Below are positions 46,476-58,410 of a DNA stretch of 64,000 nucleotides, piece after piece. This stretch comes from Myotis daubentonii. Lineage: Eukaryota; Chordata; Mammalia; Chiroptera; Vespertilionidae. The position numbers and the translations under genes were made by a program. Position 1 is the first letter of the stretch, and each line of letters opens with the position of its first letter. Under the pieces are notes generated by a model. That model was not told the DNA's origin. It ran no database searches and saw nothing but the letters and a program-made list of their open reading frames with translations. The stretch lies in assembly GCF_963259705.1 (NCBI RefSeq), contig NC_081861.1, positions 108,840,102-108,904,101 on the forward strand, read 5' to 3'.

Positions 46476-46570
46476 GAGTCTCCATACACACCGCTTTTGC
46501 TCCCTCACTCACTCATACTCTCTCCCTCACTGCCATCCTCCTGAACACCATCTTGGAATGTGGGAAGCTT

Positions 46571-47200
46571 ATTTTATGTTCTTTGATTCTTTTTGGCTTT
46601 GCTGGGTAGAGTAATTTTGGTTATAGATCCTTGCTTTTCATAATCTTAAATATTTCTTGCCAATCCTTTATGGTCTACAAAGTTTCTGTTGACATATCCT
46701 CTTGGGTTCACCTTATTTGGGACTCTGGACTTCTTTGACTTGTATGTCTATTTCCTTTACCAAGTTAAGGAAATATTTTGTCATGATTTTTTCAAATAAA
46801 TATCAATTTTTTGTTCTTTCTCTTCTCCTGGCACACCCATTATGTAAATGTTTGTATACTTGAAATTGTCCCAGAAGCTCCTTACACTATCATAATTTTT
46901 AAAATTCTTTTTTCTTTTGGCTGTTATGATTTGGTGTTTTTTGCTTCCTTATTTCCAAATCACTGATTTGATTCTCAGCTTCATCTACTCTACTGTTGAT
47001 TACCTATAAATTATTATTTATTTCAGTTAGTGTATCTTTCATTTCTGACTCCTCCTTTTTTATGCTGTTGAGGTTCTTATTAAGTTCATTGAACATCCTT
47101 ATAACCAGTGTTTTGAACTCTGCATCTAGTAGGTTGCTTGTCTCCATTTTGTTTAGTTCTTTTTCTGGAGTTTTGTTCTGTTCTTTCATTTGGGACATGC
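46571..47200 (-). pseudogene. ORF1p remnant of the old HAL1-like element
   Basis: 47198-47004 reads the ORF1 N-terminus: NKTPEKELNKMETSNLLDAE then a coiled coil (SEMKDTLTEINNNL), which is highly typical of mammalian L1 ORF1p. The rest is broken by frameshifts. Confidence 0.82.
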
Positions 47201-47214
47201 TTCTTTGACTCTTA

Positions 47215-48290
47215 ATTTTAGCAGCTTTCCTGTGTTTGTTTCTACTATGTATTAGTTAGAGATGCTACATCTTCAGACTTGATAGAGTGGCCTAATGCAG
47301 TAGATATCTTCTGAGGTCCAGTGGTACACTCAATCACACATGCTGGGCACTCAAGGTACACCCCCGTATGGGCTATGTACACCCTCTTGTTGTAGTTGAA
47401 CCTTGATTGCTTTGGCACATCAATGGGATAGAGTTGCCCCAGCCAATCAGTTGCAAGGACTGGTTGCAATCACTGACCACTGACCTCTGACCACTGTGGG
47501 GAATCAGCTGTTCAGAGGGTCACCTAACATAGCAGTACTTATTTCAGCAGGGTTCTGGTGCCCCCTGAATCTGCCTCTTGAGTGTGTCACTTGTGGATAT
47601 GGTTGGATAGTGCTTCAATGTGGTCTGAAGCTGTCCACTGGGTGCACTGTCTCTGAGGACTCCAAGGAGGTGCAGGCCAATTTAGCCACTGCCTATATTC
47701 TGCCAGGAGCTACCCAGCATGAGTTACAAAGTGACCTGCCTATGGCTGGTACTTGTACTGGGCTTGGAGGTGCTAAGGTGAGGCCATGCTGGGAACCAAT
47801 GCTGGCTGCAGCTAGTGCTAGGCCTGATACCACCTAGTGATAGTACAGAGCTTGCTGAGGCCAGATGCTGCTTGTTTGAGAGATTTTAGGAAAATTTGAA
47901 GGAAGCATGAGCCAAGACAGGCTATTTGTATGCAAAAGCCACTGGAAACAGTTTTAGAGGACCTGGAAGCTGGGTAGGGCAGAGCCTCAGGGATATCTCC
48001 AAGGTGGGGCAAACAGTGTGAGTTAGGTTGTTAGAGTCTCAGATATGGTGCCTGGCTTGGGATCTGTTGGGGAAAGGCTCATTAAGGGAACAATGGTCTC
48101 TTCCAGCACTTCTGTCTGGGAAAAAGCTGCCCCCCTCCTCAACTCTGGCCCTAATCCTGGATAATTCAGTCCCTCCTCATATGCCTCTTGTGCCTTTCAA
48201 TCTGCTGCACCTGCACTGGAACTTAGAAGGAGTGAGTCTGTGTTAGTCAGTGCATGGGCCCTTTAAGAGGAACTGCTTGGGACTCTTCTT
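47215..48290 (-). other. 5'UTR of the old HAL1-like element
   Basis: About 1 kb of GC-richer DNA continuous with ORF1 and ending near GGGCCCTTTAAGAGG at about 48257-48271, an end seen in old L1 leaders. The frame at 47496-47837 is taken as chance. Confidence 0.55.
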
Positions 48291-49059
48291 ACCCATCCAT
48301 GTATTTCATATTCTTGGTCATATTGATGCAAAGTTAAATATAGATTACAGTAAAAGAGAGATTTTTTGCTTATTTAAATTTGAAATATCAAAATATCTGA
48401 AGGGTTGAAATAGATTATGTCACGTTATGAAAAAAAAAACTACCTTAATTTTGTAGTGGACATAGGTCAGTTTTAAACTGATCTACTTAAATTTTTCAAC
48501 ATATTTCAATAAATATCTATTTAAGATGGAAACATTCTGTATATATCTCTTTTTGTAATACTAAACCTTATGATTATACAGTTTAAACCAGATAAAAATG
48601 TTATGATGATATTCCTGGAGTAGCTTGTGATCTTCATAGTGACCTTATTTTGCTCCTTTTAAATTGGAGCTGTATTATTGTGGAGAATGCTTCACTTAAT
48701 GCTCAAGATTGACCTTGTTTTGTTCTTGAAAAGGACATCATGCCCTACAAATCTGATGTTCTCAAGACCCTCTCCCATGTGAAGGTACAGATGTAAAACC
48801 CATTATTGCTCAGCAAGAACTGTGGAATGCTTTCACAGTCACTGAGTTATTCTCCCAATAAGTAAACTACCTTGAAAATCTTAGCCACTCAGTTATTCTC
48901 CCAATAAGTAAACTACTTTGGAAATCTTAGCATTACACATGTACTTTTTCAAACCACTAGTGTTAACATTTTGTGCAAGATTTAGAATTTTTGAAATGAA
49001 ATTCTGGTGGCTTAAAAAATAACAAAACCAGGAAGCATTTAATTTAATAGAATAATCTA
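48291..49059. other. Unique sequence with a 46-bp tandem duplication
   Basis: AGTTATTCTCCCAATAAG... at 48845-48890 is repeated at 48891-48936 with a few changes. Otherwise no feature. Confidence 0.6.
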
Positions 49060-49250
49060 TTCAATATGCATACTCAAAAGATCTCATTTAATCTTGACAT
49101 ATGTCTCAATAAGGTATTATTAATTCAGGTTTGCAGATTAAAAAGATGAGCCTCTGATAGATTATGTGGCTTGCTCCATGGCTAATTATGAGTATTCAAA
49201 TCCAAATGTGGGCCCTGAAGACTTACTTTTTATTTTCACATCATGCTGTT
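49060..49250 (-). mobile_element. MIR SINE fragment
   Basis: ATCTCATTTAATCTTGACATATG, AATAAGGTATTATTAAT and the CAGATTAAAAAGATGAGCC block are in reverse MIR order. Confidence 0.7.
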
Positions 49251-49825
49251 TCTTGATAAGGAATGGAGTTAATGTGTTTGCAAAGGTAACAAAAATATCC
49301 CAAGAAGTAAAAATGGAGGATCTAACCTAGGGTGTTCATTCTTTACTCTTAGAAACATTGGTTGAACCCTTACTTAATGTTGCCCAATCTAAAGTGTCTG
49401 TGATGATTCCAATAATTTTAGCTGGTTTACTTAGTAGACAAAAATGGCTACTTCTGTTTTCTGCATTGCCCTTTGTTGGTTCAATTCCAGCTATTTTTCT
49501 TGTTTGTACTTCCCATATACTTCAGAAAAGTTCTAAGGGTCAAATAGCTAAATGTTATCACTTTTTTTACTCAGTAATATCTCAGTGTTTTTCTTGCTTG
49601 CAGAAGTTTCTTGTGATTTCACTCAAAAGAAATCTTGTTTTCTTTAGAGAGGTAACATACAGATCCATGGCATGTGTTCAGTCTCTGGGGTAATCCAATG
49701 ACAATACAGGGGGATTTAGTGTAAAATAAAGCCATAGCATCAAAACAATTGGTGGTAAAGGAAACAGAAAATTTCACAAAAGAATTATTTGGTTCCTTTT
49801 CCGCAATGTTTCTTTCTTCCTTTTT
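49251..49825. other. Unique sequence, no feature recognised
   Basis: A 111-codon plus-strand frame at 49358-49693 has a hydrophobic middle but no family I recognise and no supporting signals. Confidence 0.45.
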
Positions 49826-50285
49826 TTAAAATTGGAGTTTCTATTGAATATTATTTTGTATTAGTTTCAGGTGTACATCATAGTGGTTAGATAATCATAT
49901 AGTTTACAAAATATTCTCCCCAATATTTCTAGTAATCACCTGGCACTATACATAATTATTACAATATTATTGACTATATAGTTCCTATGTCATACTTTAT
50001 ATTCCTATGACTATTATGTAAATACCAATCTGTACTTCACCTTTTCTACCCGATTCCCCAACTCCTCTCCCCTCTGGCTATCATCAGTCTCTTTCAATTT
50101 TGTTTATTTATCTTCTTTGAATTTCACAAATAAGTGAAATCATATGGTGTTTGTTTTTCTCTGCCTGACTTATTTCACTTAGTATAGTACCCTCTAGGTC
50201 TATCTATACTGTCACAAATGCTAAGATTTCATTCTTTTTTAAAGTGCTGGTACATATATACAACGGAGTATTATTACTTGGCTAA
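49826..50285 (-). mobile_element. Old L1 3' end with inverted tip (twin priming)
   Basis: 49826-50240 is a minus-strand L1 3'UTR and ORF2 end. At about 50241 it switches to plus-strand ORF2 (TGGTACATATATACAACGGAGTATTA). The opposite orientation of the short 5' piece indicates twin priming. Confidence 0.75.
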
Positions 50286-51056
50286 TAATATTTCTTCTCT
50301 TTTGCACCATTTTCTATAGTCTTGATGCTTTCCAAAGATTGAGGTAGGGATTAAGATTTTATTTCAACTGAAGACATCTCTGACTACTTAAAATTCACAG
50401 CCAATAGTGCTGAATAAAATTATCAAAACTGATTGATGGGAGTGAAAGATGGAGAGGAATTTCTGGAGGAAAATGTTTAATGAAGTGTATTGCATTCTGT
50501 TACCCATACTTGAAATGACAACTATTCCCATTTCCTGAGGACTTAATAAGAACTTCTCAACTTGAGAAAATGGAAGTGAATAAAATAATCCCCTTTTCAT
50601 TACGATAAGTTTGTTTATTATAGCCTTATGTTCTGCGAGCTGTTTCTTCTCAGCCAATGAGCAATACCACCTAGAGCATTCATATAGAGGAAAATTTAAG
50701 AAGTAGAGTAAGTGAAGTGGTCATTTTCAACAATAGAATGCCAAAAAAGTCACTTTAATGAATGAACAGACAGCTTTCTTGGCAAGATTTCAAATATGAT
50801 CTAAAAAATAAACATTTGAAAGCTAAGAGCAAGAAGGGTGCCAAGGCTTAAATGTCCTTTCATATAAACCCACAAAACTGAATCCATTGCATTTCCATTT
50901 ATTTAAATAATTTACATACTCAGCAGTGTACTCTCTTCTTGGTTTATAGATGAGTTTCTTTTTTCTTACTAGACATAGAGTTAAATATCACTTTTAAATA
51001 ACTTAAAATTGTAATGTGATGAGTAGCTGACTACAGGGAGCAGGTGTCAAACAATA
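50286..51056. other. Unique sequence, no feature recognised
   Basis: No recognisable feature. Confidence 0.5.
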
Positions 51057-51130
51057 TTTATTTATTTATTTATTTTTAATTTTTTATTGATTAAGGTATT
51101 ACAAATGTGTCTTTATCCCCCCCCCATTGA
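51057..51130 (-). mobile_element. Very short L1 3' tip with (TTTA)n
   Basis: (TTTA)n then TTTTTATTGATTAAGGTATTAC and a C-run, the first ~55 bp of the minus-strand L1 3'UTR seen at 35880 and 61133. Confidence 0.75.
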
Positions 51131-52554
51131 TATTCTCAATAAAATAAATATTGAACAACCCTGTCACTTTGGTGAGGGAATAATTTTCTCAAAAAAGTCC
51201 ATTCATTGTATACTGCCTCTGACATTTCTTCTTCAGGAATTATTTGTAGTTTATTCTCTGAAATGGAGACTTTTATCAGCACAGCAGTTGAACTACAGTG
51301 TAAAAAACTGGTAATTGAGTATTTTATCAAATGCTTCTAACAAAACGACTTTGCAAGTTGTAAATGAAGATTAAAACCATTGCTTGCAGGGATGGACAAA
51401 TTGGAATGATTTATTATCTAAAACATCAATATGTCACTGTTTAGAAATAAAAGAAACAAACAACCCCAACTCCCTCCACGTTAGCACTGTCTCCCAACCC
51501 CCTCACAGAGATATACACCCTTAGTTTCTGCCAAAGCAATGAAAGGTAAGTACATTTTAATTATTTTCTAGAGAGATCACTATAGAACAAGGCAAAAAAG
51601 CATCATCATAATAGGCCAGCTGCTGAGGGACATTATGTAAAAAAAGGACAGTAATAAAAGAACCATATCAAAGAATACCAACTATGATTGGGTACTTCAG
51701 TGCTCCTGATTACAGAAAGATGGTTAAATATAATAAATGGGCCAATTTAGAAAGCTGCATTTAAGGGCTTACGGTATGTTTAACACTTAAGTAGCCAATG
51801 CATTTAAAATGGGCTTTATCTCACTCATCTAAAATAGCTTTAAAGAATGATGTTAGAAGAATATGCATTGTTGGAGCATTCTGTCTTAATTATTTTAATC
51901 TTGGGATAATTTGGATTGAATACAGCGTGTCTGTGTATTCAGATAGCAGCCACAAAGTAGACTAACAACAGGAAAATCCTTTCTAGGAACTTGATATGTT
52001 TTTCTTACATTTTACTAAGTTAAAATTAAGGTTTTCCTTTTTTCTTTTTTTAAAAGTAAAAGGTCAGAATTAAGCTGAGTAAAAGAAAAATCCCTTTTGT
52101 GTGATTGTTCAAGCTACTAAAAATGGTGTCATGACTTTGGGTATGTCATTGAATAAGAATGTTTAGCTTCCTTCCAGGCTGCCAGCAGGATGTCATTGTC
52201 CTTGCTGTTCATTCTCTGTGTGAATCTAAGAGCTTACTACCCATGACTACTCACTAGGCCCAAATTAAGCTTCCATCAGGTAGAAACCCAGGCTAGGACC
52301 TTTTTAAGGATGTGAAAAACAATTAGGTACAGCTCTTTTGGTTTGCATAAAGGAAGCTTTATTCTCTTCTCTCATTGTCCCCAAACTTCCATCTCTTTCA
52401 CATATTTTGGATATAAAATTCAGGAGGCAATTGCTTGTTACACACAAGGCACAGAGTAATTTTATGTCCTAAGTGGTTGAATGATATTTTAAAAAGCAAA
52501 ATAATTTTCTTCTCTCTTGCATTTCAGTCACACGGAAACAAACTATTTTCTGAA
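51131..52554. other. Unique sequence, no feature recognised
   Basis: No recognisable exon or repeat. Confidence 0.5.
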
Positions 52555-52598
52555 TATATATATATATTAGTATATATACAGATATATGTATATGTATA

Positions 52599-52653
<55 letters not shown>
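52555..52653. repeat. Compound (TA)n-(TG)n microsatellite
   Basis: TA-rich units pass into more than 20 uninterrupted TG units. Confidence 0.96.
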
Positions 52654-52655
<2 letters not shown>

Positions 52656-52713
52656 AAAATATTTCTCTTATTTATCTGTTGTAAGCAACTTGAAAAACTG
52701 GGCTCTTCTAGAG

Positions 52714-52936
52714 CAGTGGTTCTCAACCTTGGCTGCACATTAGAATCACCTGGGAATCTTTTTAAAATCTTGATTTCTGGGCCTCATCCTTCGGAAATTC
52801 TGTTTCTTTGTTATGGGGTGGGGCCACAACATTAGTAACAAAAGAAACAGAATTTCCGGAGGATGAGGCCCAGAAATCAGGATTTAAAAAAGATTCCCAG
52901 GTGATTCTAATGTGCAGCCAAGGTTGAGAACCACTG
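52714..52936. mobile_element. Palindromic MER5-like hAT (Charlie) element with 8-bp duplication
   Basis: Starts CAGTGGTTCTCAACCTTGGC and ends with its reverse complement. The two arms (about 52714-52810 and 52840-52936) pair almost completely, leaving a loop near TGGGGTGGGGCCACAAC. TTCTAGAG at 52706-52713 and TTCTAAAG at 52937-52944 are an 8-bp target duplication with one change, as for hAT transposons. The terminal and internal sequence is like MER5A. There is no transposase. Confidence 0.88.
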
Positions 52937-52984
52937 TTCTAAAGAGATGCACACACATTTGAGTAAAGCTAGCAAGTTTGTCAG

Positions 52985-53125
52985 CCCTGGCTCTGTGGTT
53001 CAGTTGGTTGTAGTGTCATCCCATACAAAAAAAGGTTGTGGGTTTGATTCTAGGGCAGAGCATATACCTAGATTGCGAGTTCAATGCCTTTTTATGGTGT
53101 GTATGGGAGGCAACTGATTGATGTT

Positions 53126-53174
<49 letters not shown>

Positions 53175-53215
53175 CTCTCTTCCTGTTCCTCTAAAATCAA
53201 TAAAAAAACAACAAC
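52985..53215 (+). mobile_element. tRNA-derived SINE with long TC tract
   Basis: Head GTTCAGTTGGTTGTAGTG, B box GGGTTTGATTCT, GGGAGGCAACTGATTGATG, interrupted (TC)n at 53131-53181 and tail ATCAATAAAAAAACAAC. CAAGTTTGT occurs on both sides (about 52973 and 53257), a possible target duplication. Confidence 0.82.
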
Positions 53216-53354
53216 CATCTCCTCATGTGAGGATTTTAAAAACCCCCCACAAACTACCAAGTTTGTAGAAAAAAAAAAGATAAAATCTGATGTACTGTTT
53301 TGCACCTGGGAGAGGACATTTTAAATTAAAAATTTAATTCACAGGACATTTCTT

Positions 53355-53554
53355 NNNNNNNNNNNNNNNNNNNNNNNNNNNNNNNNNNNNNNNNNNNNNN
53401 NNNNNNNNNNNNNNNNNNNNNNNNNNNNNNNNNNNNNNNNNNNNNNNNNNNNNNNNNNNNNNNNNNNNNNNNNNNNNNNNNNNNNNNNNNNNNNNNNNNN
53501 NNNNNNNNNNNNNNNNNNNNNNNNNNNNNNNNNNNNNNNNNNNNNNNNNNNNNN
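53355..53554. other. Assembly gap, 200 N
   Basis: Exactly 200 unknown bases. It lies between SINE-adjacent DNA and a plus-strand L1 fragment, so the missing part likely holds more of that L1. Confidence 0.98.
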
Positions 53555-53761
53555 ACTGTTGTGGGAATGTAGACTGGTGAAGCCACTGTGAAACAGTATG
53601 GAGTTTCCTCAAAAAATTAAAAATGGAACTCCCACTTCTGGGAACTTATCTAAAGAAACCCGAAACAGTAATTCAAAATAATATATGCACCCCTATGTTC
53701 CTTGCAACATTATTTACAATAACCACGATTTGGAAGCAGCCCAAGCTTATAGGAGGAAAAG

Positions 53762-53792
<31 letters not shown>

Positions 53793-53885
53793 AAACTTAT
53801 CCACTCAGTAGATGAGTGGATAAAAAAGGGCGGTACATTTACACAATGGAATATACTCATCCAAAAAAAGAAAGAAATCAAAGAA
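53555..53885 (+). mobile_element. L1 ORF2 fragment, plus strand, cut by the gap
   Basis: Plus-strand ORF2 3' region (GAGTTTCCTCAAAAAATTAA, the CCCCTATGTTCCTTGCAAC stretch, CACAATGGAATATACTC). A (TA)n tract at 53764-53790 interrupts it. The left end is in the gap. Confidence 0.85.
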
Positions 53886-54467
53886 ATTTTGGATAAGATT
53901 TTTCTCAAAGGCACAATAGCAAATAAAATTAGTTCTATTTCTGTTGAGGAAAAAATAGCTTGAAGATTTTAATGCTAACTGCTCAACATTAGTAAGTTTT
54001 ACTAAAAACTACATTCCAAAAATATTGCTAATAATGTCAAATGTGTTTTTAAAAGTTTCATCTGAAGTGATAATAGTTTTGTGGACACTGATTATTAGTT
54101 ATTTTATTGGAATATTTTTTCATGCTAAATATCCAAAAATAAAACCCATAGAACAGTGAAACAAACAAAAAAAAGCATTTTTTCCCCCTGTACATTCAGT
54201 AACTTGAGTTTCTCATTTCTGGCAGTTATCACAGAATATTCTAACGAATAGATATGTGCATGCATTTGGTGTGGGAATGTTCCGTATCTTGTTTTCTCAG
54301 ATGAGTTAATAAGCTCACCTATTACTTTATTTGCATCTTTAATGAGTTGTTTCAAACCCCAATTTTGTCTGATAGTACAACAATATATAGCATTTTATCT
54401 GTGAAACTGCAAGATTAAATCCCCTGTAGTTCTAACTCATGAGCATTTATTTATTTTTAATTATACT
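53886..54467. other. Unique AT-rich sequence, no feature recognised
   Basis: No recognisable feature. Confidence 0.5.
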
Positions 54468-55347
54468 CTTTTTTTCTTTATTGTTGAAAGTATTACAGAT
54501 GTCCACTTTGTTTGTTTGTTTGTTTGTTTTTCCCATTGACCCCCTCAACCCAGCACCCGCCCCTCCCAGGCCTTTACTTCTTTATTGCCTGTGCCCATGG
54601 ACTATGCATATAAGCACATAAGTTCCCCAGTAAATCACTCTCCAGCCACTCTCCCACCCCTGCTTTCCCTCTGAAATCCCTGTCTGTTGTATGCTTCTAT
54701 GTCTGTGGATCTACTTTGTTCATCAGTTTATTTTGTTCATCAGATTTCCCATATGGGTGAGATCATGTGACACTTGTCTTTCTCTGACTGGCTTATTTCG
54801 CTTAGCATAATACTCTCCAAGTTCATCCATGCTGTTGCAAATGGTAAGAGTTCCTTCTTTTTTTACAGCAGCGTAGTATTCCATTGTGTAGATGTACCAC
54901 CGCTTTTTAAAATCTACTCATCTGCTGTTTCTAAATCTTAGCTATTGTAAACTGTGCTGCTATGAACATAGAGGTGCATATACTGGATTCTTTCTGAATG
55001 GTGTTTCTGAGTTCTTAGGATATATTCCTAGAAGTGGGATCACTGGGACAAATGGCAGTTCCATTCTTAATATTTTGAGGAAACTCCATACTGTTTTCCA
55101 TAGTCTGCATTCCTACCAGCATGGTACTAGGGTTCCCTTTTCTCCACATCCTCTCCAATACTTGTTCTTTGTTGATTTGTTCATGATAGCCATTCAGACA
55201 AGTGTGAGGTGATACATCATTGTTATTTTAATTTGCATCTCTTGGATGATTAGTGACTTTGAACATTTTATTATATGCCTCTGGGCCTTCTGTATGTCCA
55301 CTTTGGAGAAGTGTCTATTTAGGTCATTTGCCCATTTTATAATTGGA

Positions 55348-56615
55348 CTAGTGGCCCAGTGCACCAAATTCATGCACTGCGGGGGGAGGGATGTCCCTCA
55401 GCCTGGCCTGCACTCTCTCCAATCTGGGACCCCTCGAAGGATGTCCTACTGAAGATTTACAGGGATCGGGCCTAAACCGGCAGTCGGACATCCCTCTCAC
55501 AATCCAGGACTGCTGGCTCCTAACCACTCATCTGCCTGCCTGCCTGCCTGATTGTCCCTAACCACTCTGCCTGCCAGCCTGCTTCCCCCCAACTGCCCCC
55601 CACCGCCAGCCTGCTTGCCCCCAAATGCCCCCTGCCAGCCTGATCACCCCCAACTGCCCCCCTGCTGGCCTGGTCACTCCAAATTTCCCCCCTCCACTGT
55701 TCTGATCATTTGCAACTGACCCCCACTGATGACCTGCTCGCCCCCAACTGGCCCCCTGCTGGTCTGCTTACCCCAACAGCCCTGCCCCTCATCAACCTGA
55801 TCACCCACAACTGCCATCCCATCCTGGCCTGATCACCCACAACTGCCCTCCCCTCTTGGCCTCTAACCACCTCTACCTCTGCCCCGCCACCTTGGCTTTG
55901 TCCAGAAGAACATCTGGAAGGTCTCCTTGAAGGTCTCCCAGGCTAATTAGCATATTACCCTTTTATTAGTATAGATAGAGGCCTGGTGCATGGGTGGGGG
56001 TCAGCTGGTTTGCCCTGAAGGGTATCCTGGATCAGGGTGGGGTTCTGCAGGGGTGCCTGGCCAGCCTGGGTGAGGGGCTGAGGGCCGTTTTCAGGCTATC
56101 CAAGCTCCCCAGCAGGGACACTCACCCCATGGGGGTGTGACCAGCCGGGTGAGGGGCTGAGGGCCATTTTTAGGCTCCCCACAATCCCTTCAGGGTGGGG
56201 TGGTCACGCTGGGGTGCCTGGCCAGTCGGGTGAGGAGGTGATGGCTCTTTTCAGGCTGGCCACGCCACCCGGCGACCCAAGCTCCCAGCCTCTCCTTTTT
56301 TCCTTTCCTTTTCTTTTTTTTTCAGCACCTCCTTGAGTAGAGGCCAGGGCGGGCTGGAAGCAGGTATCTGGAATTTATTTATCTTCTATAATTGAAACTT
56401 TGTAGCCTTGAACGGAGACCAGGGACGCCCAGGGAAGATGGGAAGCTTGGCTTTCTCTATCACTGGGGGCAACCCAAGCCTCCTGCTTGCTCCAGCTTCG
56501 TGGCTGCCGCCATCTTAGTTGGGTTGATTTGCATACTCACTCCTGATTGGCTGGTGGGTATAGTGGAGGGGCAGAGTGATGGTTAATTTGCATGTTTCTC
56601 TTTTATTAGTGTAGA
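55348..56615 (-). mobile_element. Composite Helitron (A-C), minus strand
   Basis: CTAG at 55348-55351 after A55347; the 5' end at 56615 before T56616. Read in its own direction A (56615-55976) is followed by C (55975-55348). The join reads CTCTA|TCTATACTAATAAAAG, so A is cut at the same base as in the A-B elements. The C module carries a ~35-bp repeat array (CCCCAACTGCCCCC). It interrupts L1-D. Confidence 0.88.
56506..56552 (-). promoter_or_regulatory. CCAAT / octamer / YY1-like block in A module
   Basis: In element direction: AGCCAATCAG (complement of 56544-56553), ATGCAAAT (complement of 56527-56534) and AAGATGGCGGC (complement of 56506-56516), the last a full YY1 core. Confidence 0.5.
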
Positions 56616-57772
56616 TTGTTTGTCTTCCTTTTGTTAAGTTGTGTAAATTCCTTATATATTTTAGATATTAACCCTTTACATGATGTATAATTGGCAAATA
56701 TGTTCTCCCATGCAGTGGGCTGTCTTTTCACTTTGCTGATGATTTCCTTTGCTGTGCAGAAGCTTTTTATTTTGACATATTCCCATATGTTAATTTTCTC
56801 CTTAGTTTCCTTTACATTTTCCCTAGGAGATGTATCTGCAAACATATTGCTACGAGAGATGTCTGGTATTTTGCTGCTATGGTTTCTTCTAAGATTTTTA
56901 TGGTTTCATGACTTACATTTAGATCTTTTATCCATTTTGATTTTATTCTTGTGTATGGTGTAAATTGGTGGTCTAGTTTCTTTATTTTGGATAGTCCCAT
57001 TTATTGAAGAGACTGTTTTGACTCCATTGTATGATCTTGCCTCCTTTGTCAAATATTAATTGAGTATAATGGCTTGGGTCAATTTCTGGGTTCTTGGTTC
57101 TGTTCCATTGGTCTATATCCCTGTTCTTGTGGCAGTACTGGTCTGTTTTGTGTACAGTATCTTTGTAGTATAGTTTGATATCTGGTATTCTGATTCCTCC
57201 AACTTTGTTATTTTTTCTCAAGATTTCTGTGGTTATTTGGGGTCTTTTTTGTTTCCATATAAATATTTGAAGTGTTTGTTATAGATCTTTGAACTATGCC
57301 ATTGGTATTTTAATAGGGATTGCATTGAATCTATAGATTGATTTGGGTAGTATGGACATTTTAATAATGTTGATTCTACTAATCCATGAATATGGTATTT
57401 TCTTCCACTTGTGCATATCTTTCTCTGTCTCTTTTTTCAACATCCTGTAGTTTTTTGGTTATGTTTATTCCTAAGTATCTTAATTTTTTTTGTTACTATG
57501 ATAAATGTGAATGTTTTTTATAGCTTCTCTTTCTGAGAATTCATTATTGGTGGATAAAAATGCCAGAGATTTCTGGTTGTTAATTTTGTATCCTGTTACA
57601 TTGCCAAATTCATTTATTAAGTCTAGTAGTTTTTTGGTGGAGTCTTTAGGGTTTTCTATGTACAATATCATGTCATATGCAAATAATGAGATTTTTAATT
57701 CACCCTTTCTAATTTAGATGCCATTTATTTTTTCTTCAAGTCTGATCATTGTGGCTAGGACTTCCAGTACTA

Positions 57773-58339
57773 TGCTATATAATAAAAACCTAATATGCTA
57801 AGTGTCCAATTGTCCAGTTGTCTGTTCAACCAATCAAAACGTAATATGCTAATGATATAGTAAGGCCGCTCAAATGCTCACTATGACGTGCATTGACCAC
57901 CAGGGGGCAGACACTCTGACTGGTAGGTTAGCTTGCTGCTGGGGTCCAGACAATTGGGACTGAGCAAGACGGGCTGGACATGCCCTGGAGCCCTCCCGTG
58001 ACCCCTATCCAGCTGGCCAACCTCCCGTGTTCCTCCCCAGCCCCAATTGTGCACTGGTAGGGTCCCTTGGCCTGGCCTGCTTTCTCTCACAATCCAAGAT
58101 ACCTTGGGGGATGTCAGAGCCAGTTTCAGGCCAATCCCGCTGAAAGCAGGAGTTTCCCCCTGGTGGTCAGTGTGCTCCAACAGGGGGAGTGCCAATCAGC
58201 CAGTAGCCAGGCTCACAGTTGGTGAGCACAGCTGCAGCAGTTGGACATCACCCAAGGGCTCCCAAACTGTGAGAGGGCACAGGCTAGGCTGAAGGAACCC
58301 CTCCCCCCAGTGCACAAATTTTGTCCACTGGGTTTCTAG
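57773..58339 (+). mobile_element. Non-autonomous Helitron, D-type
   Basis: Begins TGCTATATAATAAAAACC after A57772 (TC changed to TG) and ends GTGCACAAATTTTGTCCAC then CTAG (58336-58339) before T. The L1-D sequence ACTTCCAGTACTAT / GTTAAATAATAGTAG joins across it. Confidence 0.88.
57897..58166. promoter_or_regulatory. CTCF-like motifs in the Helitron
   Basis: CCACCAGGGGGCAG at 57897-57910 is identical to the motif at 13713. TTTCCCCCTGGTGG at 58153-58166 is the facing, weaker copy. Confidence 0.45.
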
Positions 58340-58410
58340 TGTTAAATAATAGTAGTGAAAGCAGACATTCCTGTGTTGTTCTTGTTCTTAGGAAAAATGG
58401 TTTTAGTATT

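Larger units (their letters stand above)
38388..46562 (-). mobile_element. L1-C: near full-length LINE-1, split by an LTR element
   Basis: About 5.7 kb without the inserted LTR element. Order on the minus strand: 5'UTR (46562-46370 and 43937-43440), ORF1 (about 43440-42560), ORF2 (42519 to about 38670), 3'UTR and poly-T at 38388. GGAAGCTT at 38380-38387 recurs at 46563-46570, a probable target duplication inside the older HAL1-like element. All ORFs are broken. Confidence 0.9.
37870..48290 (-). mobile_element. Old HAL1-like element (ORF1, no ORF2), split by L1-C
   Basis: Parts: 37870-38387 and 46571-48290. On the minus strand the 5'UTR (48290-47215) leads into ORF1 (47200-46571 and 38387-38290) and then, near 38235, straight into an old L1 3'UTR (GTTTCAGGTGTACAACCCAG on the plus strand). 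No ORF2 lies between. Total length without the insertion is about 2.2 kb. This fits an old half-L1; an old L1 that lost ORF2 by deletion is the alternative. Confidence 0.65.

Noticed and set aside
48845..48936. Possible CRISPR-like direct repeats
   Set aside because: Only two adjacent units without spacers, in a mammalian genome.
49358..49693. Plus-strand 111-codon frame with hydrophobic segment
   Set aside because: No recognised family, no repeat of the pattern, no splice or promoter context that I can support.
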